A stretch of 20,536 nucleotides of DNA, taken from IMG/VR virus record IMGVR_UViG_3300032240_001836, positions 1 to 20,536 of that record; one strand, given 5' to 3'. The notes under the pieces are model-generated. The model was not told the origin of the DNA. It made no database searches and was given only the letters and a program-made list of their open reading frames with translations. Numbering within the stretch: the stretch's first letter is position 1; every line of letters begins with the position of its first letter. A program made the position numbers and the translations under genes. Shown here in pieces: positions 13,501 to 16,073 of the stretch. This stretch comes from a virus.

Positions 13501-14464
13501 TATTAAAGATTTTAAATCTTCCGATACTGAAGTATTTGTAGATGATGCGAATTTCTTTAAATATGAACAAAACCAAACGGCAGCATACACAAGTCCATTA
13601 GCACCTATTACGATTGGTAGTTTTGGTGCATTAATTATTAGTGGAAAGGATGATCCAGTATCTGCAGCATTAACTGCGACAGTTTCTGCTGCAGGGACAA
13701 TTTCGGCATTAACAATTACTAATAGTGGTTCTGGATATACTGGAACAACAATTCCAGTAAAAATTGCTCGGCCAAGAGTTATTGGTGTTGGTATTGGATC
13801 AACTGCGATTGCAACAGTAAATATTTCAAATGGAAGTATTTCATCTCCAGTTATTACTAATCCAGGATATGGATATACTACTCCACCCCAAGTCATTGTT
13901 GCGTATCCTAGTCCAACTATTGAAAAAATTGGTGGAGCATCTTTAGTACAAGGTTTCTCTGGAATTATCACTGGAATTGGAACTACAACAGGAACAAATG
14001 GCAATCCTCTTGCACTTAGATTCTATTTGAATGTAAATTCTCCAAATTCATTCCCATCTGGATTGACTACTGGATATCCAATTTATATTTCTGATACAAT
14101 AGTCGGCGTGGGAATAACTTCAATTGATAGTGGTGATAGTGCAGTTGTTGGGGTAGGAACTACTTATGTAAATAATATTTACTATATTCATTCATTTAAT
14201 TATGTTTCTGTTGGATCAACCAGTGCCGAGATTACTTGTAACATTAAATCAAATACTTCAGTAGTTGGTTTATCGACCACTGGAAATAAATTTACTGGAA
14301 GATTCTCTTGGGGAAGAATTTCAGGATTTAGTAGGTCTACAACTCCAATTTCAATTGGAGTAAGTGGTTATACTATAACTTCTGGATTAACCACATTCGC
14401 ATCAATTCAGAGACGTGGATATGGATTAAGAGATATTGGTCCACTTAAAAAGGACCTAGGTTAA
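1538..14464 (+). CDS. 7: Giant baseplate wedge protein, gp7-like N-terminal core plus ~4000-residue modular extension
   Basis: Uninterrupted 4308-codon frame in the T4 gene 7 slot. T4 gp7 (about 1030 aa) is the wedge scaffold contacting gp10, gp8 and gp6. Residues ~15-65 and ~150-300 resemble the conserved part of gp7: a helical FLKQYY...ENLDQYL segment, then ARDFYKSKGTDQSFRILFNILYG, then LVGQTIRKSTDYG (T4 has FYSTKGIEASYKFLFKVLY and LVGQTIYTATG, from memory). Further on, by residue: eight His-x-Phe/Leu...GD modules (~628-3000), thirteen Gly-Gly-x-x-Tyr modules (~760-4110), a YHYH-type domain (~1225-1345), VNG/IDS-VQ modules (~3064, 3295, 3843), a Cys-containing helical domain (~3570-3725) and a conserved tail ending RRGYGLRDIGPLKKDLG. 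No signal peptide or membrane segment is seen. The start is supported by GAGG and the one-base gap after gene 6. Base composition is like its neighbours. The gp7 core assignment is fairly secure; the function of the extension is inference. Confidence 0.85.
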   Translation: MIETGFDTRVKVQQIVANQLPEFILDESPKSSEFLKQYYISQEYQGGTVDIAENLDQYLKLDNLIPEVVVGITSLSTDLSISSGIVTVTSTKGYPNQYGLLKVNDEIITYTGITTNTFTGCIRGFSGITSYHAPNDQEELVFSQSNASSHTNGSKVENLSSLFLKEFYKKIKYTFTPGLEDKDFIPELKVGNFIKQARDFYKSKGTDQSFRILFNILYGVNPKVIDLEQFLIKPSSSSFVRRQIVVAERISGDPNKLVGQTIRKSTDYGTNASVSEVEVLTRRNKIYYKISLYVGFDQKPQIEGNFNISPKTKVVENISVGASVITVDSTIGFTTSGTVVSGNNIISYTDKTINQFLGCSNVEYAITTADDIRSDEIYYGYEDNDLTKKVEIRITGVISDFTNLNDFGLSIEGEEMKVSYLGQIIQNPELNKTYKETVANSFIYNTSSRYYVTYSSGSFKTNSTIDKSSLRVGDSIEVLIRGSQTVVSSPITIATITSISGNTINVTNLLDLNGQTFDPTNSSKVYFGRDLDIRRKVKKATSSGASLDYGNNTLLSDVQNVYDDNGGNLYVASNSLPSYNITQNIFELDIPTASILYLQDKDINQKYSTISFDFSSGSSNGLKGFTQVPFLTGDKVFYSPENIPITGLERGFYYVEVVSQTNIRLYASQSFIVSGNYIPLDIPLNANGSHTFTLANQRSKNISTQKLLRKIPTTELNPTDSGDITTPGPIGILINGVEIQNYKSADKIYYGPLESVNILNGGTDYDVINPPLLTVESGLGITALVNPVITGSIQKIFIDPQDFDLDVVVSVAVSGGNGIGGVFEPILEKRRRSIYFDARDTNNSGGIDLINETITFKTNHNLRDRDAIIYSTNGNSQIGIGPYGGSDASSGSYLRDGTIYYAKVVNSKTIQLYNSLSDFSSGINTVGFTTINTYGLQKFQTFALKNTLSEIKVVDGGSGYSNRRVIVNPTGISTFDHTVNFTNHGFNNGDFVVYTYDTTAISGLSSSNQYKVLKIDTNTFRLSNTGIGGTNLSDYQRGKYVKFSSSGSGYQYFSYPRIAATINYSVGINSAAIGIMTATPIVRGEIVDTYLYEPGTNYGSKILNFHKKPKISINNGSNAELVPIIIGGSIVSVQIKYGGVNYYSTPDINVIGDGNGAILRPSISNGRIIKVFVQNGGQNYTAENTFINVVPAGKNAIIEASVRSLTLNNNYRFSSNEIITGEDSLEYSIGGYISQVRSAVNDNSQSTNAHSPLIGWAYDGNPIYGAYGYPDPTVVSDCTILRPGYTLNSNNIFNRPSLSNFPSGFFVEDYIFNNSGDLDYSNGRFCKTPEFPLGTYAYFAGITTGSSQVLPSFPYFVGNRFKNNFIEENRTLNQSFDFNNSSLIRNTLPYKINDQYADNDFIIESNEIVNQKVTVDSIKKGKIEGFEVINSGDRYSVGDTLIFDNTGTSGSNVDAKVFSLTGKAIVDINTSIETYNNAIFTRKDGNSINVTTLPYHTFSDGDNVTISGFSTYLSVLNGSYPIGVTSYSTTLTNTMASSPSVGLITDIYVANVPPNISIGSSISVGIGSEILSIVYIFDTNNVIRVKRSAVGVAYSATTVINYLPDTFTINNKTAYFDSTLNNKVFFNPIESVGLGTLVGIGTTVSYKLNGQQYIGIGTTGSSSLLRTIPTQSIYIKNHPFKDNQQVLFKKPVGVAATALIVSATSGVTTTFLLPSPSDSQVVYITNKSRDTIGIKTQLTSSEIFFIQNGTDNYEYSIESVFPQLTGRVDKIKSTVSVSTSHGLLQNDTIKLSVEPNLSVGIGTSSSVYVSYYAAKKQLIFNPIGFTSVGINTLNNTINLPNHNLNTGDKVFYKADDAAALGLTTGGYFVYRVNGDNIQLSETYIDSISNPPTVVNIIGYSGIGTGGNYQQIGLINPEIKSIKGNDLVFNVSDTSLSGYNFKIYSDNQFKNEFVSIAGTSTLSVIGIGSLGTPSATKTIQYNSKLPSKLFYALEKSGYLSTSDKDVNNYSQITFIDSTYTGDYSITGVGTTTFSFSLQSIPEKSVYKASDCSILKYTTKSKTATGGVDKIRIISGGYNYKKLPKVSYIDSQYGSSAYIVPTSSTIGKINEVKIINQGFEYTSDKTLRPSASISNYIVIDSSNTLTGINVDYGGNYYSFAPSVVAINPNTGREVEDYVLNASLKGSSISKIDIVKSPKGLPATPIQIFTLNNSNGISVDTIVTSQAGIATCTLVTPVLGFSTNVFGIGDKVFVEGIQKSGTTGTGYNSADYGYKFFTITNYQNTIPATVEFSVSQYSSNPGIAKTIQDSFGTIIKYRDYPQFTIFQEPSTFILGEKLSSSTGSVFTERDLTITEYSVDSIKAIGSYSLSSGERIKGLISGSVATINNVIDRKGRFETDYSTKNNYDWIDEVGRLNDDVQVVNDSNYYQNLSYTIKSPIQYEELKTSVNSLLHTTGLKNFADTQVQSVARSGIGSTDGTTIIYDIQTENRVDTINAFDFAIDINVSNNRSKFLKLKNKKLSSYIECRTNRVLQVDDVSTQFTNNDAPAVGYADLITYNLPDNFATYLVQIINTSKSRYQFTDLVVLVDNEYNVFTLQRQSLNDSIIKVADLDGYIDDALRTISLRFTPLDRFNDDYDIKVIKSSFPGASIGIGSTNVGFVKLTNSGYYVSPGNTQSLVSVATTTNYNSFYGTFQVVDNVTNYMDFVELYMTYDGQNTYTTQYFYDTSSLSNNYSGQFIGSFGASVSSGVLSIDYTNDTSNLVTVNSKIVGFGTTSVGIGTYRFLVSGQSDGYERSARYESIYSRVSTASTIISYSVNDAGCFKAKVNLSIGSTSELHQIMFMSDGVDSFITQYPILSNNTTSGIGTFGTVYSPLYNQLVFYPDSSLGGATVEVKIYNEVFYIDADYNNTPPNLVYGTGEDKFTITPYNGLNARRINKLDFEMNYQGIPIYKKTFNPSNPVQLNPSTGVITIPNHFFNTAEELIYNPATTFLGVAVTSIGIGATLSYTGVVTSFLPPRVYPIKLDNNNFQLATRKEYAQSGIYVTFTSLGSGNAHELEMTKKLEKSLITIDSVVQAPLAYSLLNYQLKYNSDAVTGFSSAIDPTYSILQYSPWSDTLFNQEDELFIVNTPQPIGTKFGIGAGNTYFSISGISSIKPTDLLKIDDEYVRVVSVGLGTTSGAPITGLGTYYILNIQRGYAGTLATSHVNDSNMSLYRGSYNIVGNKLWFTESPRGNAVTKRDISNLEQAKSSFTGRVYLRKDYTTNTLYDNISEKFTGIGQTYIFTLNGLNTTGIGSTGGNGILFINSIFQTPSTQNNTGNNYTVVDNAALGITSAVFSGITSTNGQIIKSISDVNQNQLPRGGIIVSLGSSEGSGYAPLVGVGSTGIQIKLSGGSISSIGFTTSFIVGVAVTGLIGITTNTITGITTNSISVGQQIQATGVVTTGTYVTSIGFGTIFINSNSTNAVGIATTFAFRSEPNFGSGYFGTVSIGISDPTGSGAVIYGRVGSGGSISGFVIQNGGSGYTNPYAQVAPPNYENLPIIGVSRLSIGSTTDTGVGLQMNVTVGPNASGLTIISNRNADASNLILSNKQLIAEVAVGRMLAAYPSFVIPGGNQNCIEDIVTVLECIAYNLKYGGNSRVYDAAKIYIDNQYLAGEETQSIYAFVQAKDMAIQAMTNQPITIGGYSSQSQYFDYTIIPDPLTGFNTSPASCADVASAITQFVGIVTYAIGTNTLPVTKTGVASTVFDVQSFKITRPGYGFQIGDVFKPVGLVTAKDLSAPLKEFKLTVLSTFSDSFAAWQFGEMDYIDSIKSMQDGSRTRFPLYYNSQLLSFEINPNDQDSANIDLGPILLIFVNGIVQAHGDTYEFDGGSSFVFKYPPLPEDNIAIFFYRGTRNQDSSLVSVSETIKRGDTVQLFRNPIVSGVTTAQNSRLISYISASDKFETNIYADQGVDSKNYKPLSWTKQKVDSKINGEIVRKTRDSIEGEVYPTARIIKDFKSSDTEVFVDDANFFKYEQNQTAAYTSPLAPITIGSFGALIISGKDDPVSAALTATVSAAGTISALTITNSGSGYTGTTIPVKIARPRVIGVGIGSTAIATVNISNGSISSPVITNPGYGYTTPPQVIVAYPSPTIEKIGGASLVQGFSGIITGIGTTTGTNGNPLALRFYLNVNSPNSFPSGLTTGYPIYISDTIVGVGITSIDSGDSAVVGVGTTYVNNIYYIHSFNYVSVGSTSAEITCNIKSNTSVVGLSTTGNKFTGRFSWGRISGFSRSTTPISIGVSGYTITSGLTTFASIQRRGYGLRDIGPLKKDLG
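1580..2440 (+). other. gp7 core region within the giant protein, interrupted by an inserted beta module
   Basis: Protein residues ~15-300. The FLKQYYISQEYQGG...ENLDQYLKLDN segment and the GNFIKQARDFYKSKGTDQSF...LFNILYGVNPKVIDLE segment together correspond to the most conserved region of T4 gp7. Between them, residues ~69-150 form a separate beta module (GIVTVTSTKGYPNQYGLLKVNDEI, then ITYTG, then FTGCIRGFSGITSYH). It is followed by KVENLSSLFLKEFYKKIKY, where the helical core resumes. The boundaries are by eye. Confidence 0.65.
1742..1945 (+). repeat. IITYTG/RGxxGT-type beta module, copy 1 (others near 2474-2640 and 10953-11150)
   Basis: Three places in the giant protein share the plan: hydrophobic strand, V-x-S-T/I-x-G-F/Y, strand with (I/V)-(D/N)-D/N-E-(I/Y)-(I/V)-x-(Y/V), then a Cys/Gly-Arg-Gly loop ending near His. 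Copy 1 (residues ~69-136) has GLLKVNDEIITYTG and GCIRGFSGITSYH. Copy 2 (~313-368) has VITVDSTIGFTTSGTVVSGN and IISYTD...FLGCSN and is degraded at its end. Copy 3 (~3139-3202) has FSISGISSIKPTDLLKIDDE and NIQRGYAGTLATSHV. The similarity is at protein level only. Confidence 0.55.
3421..4605 (+). repeat. His-x-Phe/Leu...GD-x-V-x-Y module array, first three copies
   Basis: Repeated plan: N-H-x-(F/L)-x-x-G/R-D-x-(V/I)-(V/I/F)-Y, a 15-50 residue loop, then Y-x-V/K-V-(V/L)-x-x-(N/D)-(T/S)-x-(F/I)-(R/Q)-L. Copies here: FLTGDKVFYSPENIP...YYVEVVSQTNIRLY (residues ~630-668, lacking the His), NHNLRDRDAIIYS...YYAKVVNSKTIQLY (~857-916) and NHGFNNGDFVVYTY...YKVLKIDTNTFRL (~981-1020). Later copies lie near 6007, 6556, 6866, 7047 and 10435. 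Probably a small independent beta domain; function unknown. Confidence 0.55.
3812..5110 (+). repeat. Gly-Gly/Pro-Gly-x-x-Tyr repeat cluster, five copies
   Basis: Each unit is a hydrophobic strand, then (N/D/Y)-G-G or P-G, two residues, Tyr, 3-8 residues often with Pro-Pro or Thr-Pro, then a strand of I/V-x-I/V. Copies: NGGTDYDVINPP (residues ~760), VDGGSGYSNRRVIVNP (~953), EPGTNYGSKILNF (~1091), YGGVNYYSTPDINVIG (~1136) and NGGQNYTAENTFINVVP (~1174). The same unit recurs later in this protein and in gp8. Confidence 0.6.
5210..5575 (+). other. YHYH-type domain inside the giant baseplate protein
   Basis: Residues ~1225-1345 carry the hallmark pattern HSPLIGWAYDGNPIYGAYGY (His1250 to Tyr1269), then a Pro-rich linker, a DLDYSNGRFCKTPEFP segment and TYAYFAG. 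This matches the YHYH domain family (Pfam YHYH, from memory), whose usual plan is H-S-P-x-x-G-(Y/W)-A-x-D-G-x-P-I-Y-G followed by L-D-x-x-N-G-R and a YHYH or YxYx strand. Here the final motif reads Y-A-Y-F (1336-1339). The family's biochemical function is not established. Its presence amid phage beta repeats suggests an outward-facing decoration. Confidence 0.7.
5810..5930 (+). repeat. Single diverged Gly-x-x-Tyr repeat unit
   Basis: Protein text EVINSGDRYSVGDTLIFD followed by GSNVDAKVFSLTG (residues ~1427-1463). It keeps the N-S/G-G-x-x-Y core and adds a GDTLIFD strand, a form also seen at ~3748 (TRPGYGFQIGDVFKPVG). Confidence 0.45.
6007..7200 (+). repeat. His-x-Phe/Leu...GD-x-V-x-Y module array, four further copies
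   Basis: Successive modules: YHTFSDGDNVTISGFS (residues ~1493), NHPFKDNQQVLFKKPVG (~1676), SHGLLQNDTIKLSV (~1778) and NHNLNTGDKVFYKADD...YFVYRVNGDNIQLSE (~1840-1885). An eighth, diverged copy, NHFFNTAEELIYNP...YPIKLDNNNFQLA, sits at about 10435-10625. Copies vary in loop length and completeness, as expected of old duplications rather than a recent tandem amplification. Confidence 0.5.
7735..8060 (+). repeat. Gly-x-x-Tyr repeat cluster, three copies
   Basis: Consecutive units ISGGYNYKKLPKVSYID (residues ~2071), INQGFEYTSDKTLRPSASI (~2112) and VDYGGNYYSFAPSVVAINP (~2147), about 35-40 residues apart. The regular spacing is the clearest tandem arrangement of this unit in the window. Confidence 0.6.
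10725..11165 (+). other. ITIDSVVQAPL plus ISGISSI/LLKIDDE tail-type module
   Basis: Residues ~3064-3205: ITIDSVVQAPL, then a variable stretch, then FSISGISSIKPTDLLKIDDE and NIQRGYAGTLATSHV. This combination resembles modules seen in other large cyanomyovirus structural proteins. It is probably beta-rich; role in the virion unknown. Confidence 0.45.
12245..12715 (+). other. Helical domain inserted in the beta-rich C-terminal third
   Basis: Residues ~3570-3725 switch from Gly/Thr/Ile beta sequence to an apparently helical one: NADASNLILSNKQLIAEVAVGRMLAAYP, then CIEDIVTVLECIAYNLKYGG, then YDAAKIYIDNQYL and AFVQAKDMAIQAMTNQ, ending with CADVASAITQFVGIVTYAIG. It contains three Cys (in CIED, LECIA and CADV). 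The same helical block, as I recall, recurs in other cyanophage virion proteins. It could be a trimerisation or chaperone-like element, but no function is known to me. Confidence 0.5.
12900..13260 (+). other. LLIFVNGIVQ structural module
   Basis: Residues ~3790-3910 read SMQDGSRTRFPLYYNSQLLS, later LGPILLIFVNGIVQAHGDTY and SSFVFKYPPLPEDNIAIFFY, then ETIKRGDTVQLF. The plan (DGsrt-x-F-x-L, LLIFVNG-x-x-Q, F-x-F-x-x-P-P/A, D-x-(I/V)-x-I-F-Y-x-G) is that of a beta module common in phage fibre and baseplate proteins. A shorter relative with ILFINSIFQTP lies at ~11345-11600. Confidence 0.5.
13700..13925 (+). repeat. Gly-x-x-Tyr repeat pair near the C-terminus of the giant protein
   Basis: Units TNSGSGYTGTTIPVKIARP (residues ~4060) and TNPGYGYTTPPQVIVAYP (~4106) separated by a GVGIGSTAIATV strand. 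Two more units lie upstream at ~12074 (QNGGSGYTNPYAQVAPP) and ~12783 (TRPGYGFQIGDVFKPVG). Confidence 0.6.
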
Positions 14465-14465
14465 T

Positions 14466-14473
14466 TATAAATA
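14466..14473 (+). promoter_or_regulatory. T4-type late promoter TATAAATA upstream of gene 8
   Basis: Exact match to the T4 late consensus, which is read by host RNA polymerase with gp55 and gp33. It begins two bases after the stop of the giant gene, in the window's only intergenic gap. Using T4 geometry (the element at about -13 to -6), transcription would begin near 14479, giving a ~14-base leader before the ATG at 14493. I found no other exact copy on the + strand by eye. Confidence 0.8.
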
Positions 14474-14492
14474 GTGAAAAAACTACAATAAT

Positions 14493-16070
14493 ATGTCAGC
14501 AATTGTAACCGATCAATTTAGAATTCTCAATGCAAGTAACTTTGTAGATTCTATTGATAATACTAATAATTCTTATTATGTATTTCTGGGTCTACCAAAT
14601 CCAACTGCTGTGGGATTTGGTAGAACTACTGATTGGGACACAAATACTCCTGATCCAGTAGATAGCATAAATTATCTTAATCATTGTCATGATACTGTTG
14701 TATTTGGTAAAAAAATAACCAGTGCTAATGTGAGAAGAGTTATAAGAAGGATTGACTGGTCTAGAGGATCAAAATATGAAATGTATCGCCATGACTATAG
14801 CATTACAAACCAATCCCCTCTTACACAATCTAATAGACTTTATGATGCCAATTATTATGTGTTAAATTCGGAGTATAAACTTTACATATGTATTGATAAT
14901 GGATCATCTGGAATTACTACTGGTGGAAATTCTTCTCAAGATGAGCCAACTTTTACTGATTTAGAACCATCCGCCGCAGGTTCTAGTGGTGATGGATATC
15001 TTTGGAAATACTTATACACAGTATCTCCAAGTGATATTATTAAATTTGATTCTACCGAATATATTTCAGTTCCAAATAGTTGGCAATCTTCAACTGATGT
15101 ACAGATAAGTGCAGTTAGAACAAATGGAGATTCATCAATTAATCAAAATCAAATTAAAAAAGTTTATATTGATAATCCAGGACTTGGATATGCTGGTGGT
15201 GCAAATCAATCATTTAATATTATTGGTGATGGATCTGGAGCATCCATTATCTTGGATGTAGATACCATTGGTCAAATTTCCAATGCTAGAATTTCTTCTG
15301 GTGGAAATGGTTATACTTATGGTATGGTTGATATAGGGAGTATTAGTGCAACGGCAACACAGGCAGCTAAATTAATTCCTATTATCCCACCATCAAAGGG
15401 ACATGGTTATGACATTTATACTGAATTGGGAACTGATAGAGTTCTTGTATATGCAAGATTTGATGATTCTACAAAAGATTATCCGATTGACACAAAATTT
15501 GCTCAAATTGGAATATTAAAAAATCCAACTTCATTTGGATCAACAGCAACATTTACTGATAATCAATTTTCTGGTTTATATTCAATTAAATTAAATCCAT
15601 CATCAATTACAGGAACACTATCTGTTGGAGATAAAATTACCCAAACAGTTACCGCAGGAACAGGTGGAGTGATTGGGACAGCAGTTGGTTATGTTGCATC
15701 ATATGATGCAGAAACAAATGTTGTTAAGTATTTTAGAGATAGATCCCTCTATTTTAATCCAACTAAATTGGACGAAACCGATTATAAAACTGTTTCGTCA
15801 CAAGCAAAGGTTTTATCATTTGAATCATCTTCATATCCAATTGTGAAAGATATTGGTGGATTTACAGCATCAGTAGATACTGGTTTTAGTGGAGTTACTA
15901 CATCTCTTTCTACTGGTAAAATAATAAGTTTAGGATCTCAATTTACAAATGGTCTTTCAAATCCCGAGATAAATAAATCATCGGGAGATATTATATACAT
16001 TGATAACAGACCTTTGGTATCAAGAAACTCCAGACAAAAAGAAGACGTTAAAATTATCCTGGAATTTTAA
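14493..16070 (+). CDS. 8: Baseplate wedge subunit gp8 (T4 gene 8 homologue), enlarged
   Basis: Baseplate wedge protein; in T4, gp8 dimers join the gp10-gp7 complex before gp6 is added. The match to T4 gp8 (334 aa, from memory) is clear at both ends. The N-terminus is MSAIVTDQFRI, compared with AIVTSKFRT in T4. The middle has GDGYLWKYLYTVSPSD (~165-180), compared with GDGYVWEYLFEIPPD. The C-terminus IIYIDNRPLV...KEDVKIILEF matches T4 MIYMENRPPI...TEEINILFTF. At 525 aa it is ~190 longer. Part of the excess is a two-unit Gly-x-x-Tyr insert (residues ~222-285), and a GTGGVIGTAVGYVASYDAET segment (~388-407) adds more. The leader after the late promoter is short and lacks an obvious Shine-Dalgarno. 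The next ATG is three bases after the stop. Confidence 0.93.
   Translation: MSAIVTDQFRILNASNFVDSIDNTNNSYYVFLGLPNPTAVGFGRTTDWDTNTPDPVDSINYLNHCHDTVVFGKKITSANVRRVIRRIDWSRGSKYEMYRHDYSITNQSPLTQSNRLYDANYYVLNSEYKLYICIDNGSSGITTGGNSSQDEPTFTDLEPSAAGSSGDGYLWKYLYTVSPSDIIKFDSTEYISVPNSWQSSTDVQISAVRTNGDSSINQNQIKKVYIDNPGLGYAGGANQSFNIIGDGSGASIILDVDTIGQISNARISSGGNGYTYGMVDIGSISATATQAAKLIPIIPPSKGHGYDIYTELGTDRVLVYARFDDSTKDYPIDTKFAQIGILKNPTSFGSTATFTDNQFSGLYSIKLNPSSITGTLSVGDKITQTVTAGTGGVIGTAVGYVASYDAETNVVKYFRDRSLYFNPTKLDETDYKTVSSQAKVLSFESSSYPIVKDIGGFTASVDTGFSGVTTSLSTGKIISLGSQFTNGLSNPEINKSSGDIIYIDNRPLVSRNSRQKEDVKIILEF
15155..15350 (+). repeat. Gly-x-x-Tyr repeat pair inserted in gp8
   Basis: Residues ~222-285 of gp8 contain VYIDNPGLGYAGGANQSFNI followed by IGDGSGASIILDV, then ISSGGNGYTYGMVDIGS. 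This is the same unit as in the giant neighbour, falling between the conserved SVPNSW segment and HGYDIYTELG. It is absent from T4 gp8 as I remember it. Confidence 0.65.
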
Positions 16071-16073
16071 AAA

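Noticed and set aside
13483-14004. 173-codon open frame on the - strand
   Set aside because: It lies wholly inside the giant gene over its Gly/Thr/Ile repeats; the Pro/Val-rich translation is what the complement of Gly/Thr codons gives. No start context.
1538-14464. Giant gene as an assembly fusion of several genes
   Set aside because: No internal start with ribosome-binding site and promoter was seen, codon use is uniform, and the C-terminus ends in a conserved-looking tail, so a single real gene is the simpler reading. Only virion proteomics could exclude processing.
14464-14492. Possible terminator between the giant gene and gene 8
   Set aside because: There is no inverted repeat or T-run in the 28-base gap; the only signal there is the promoter.
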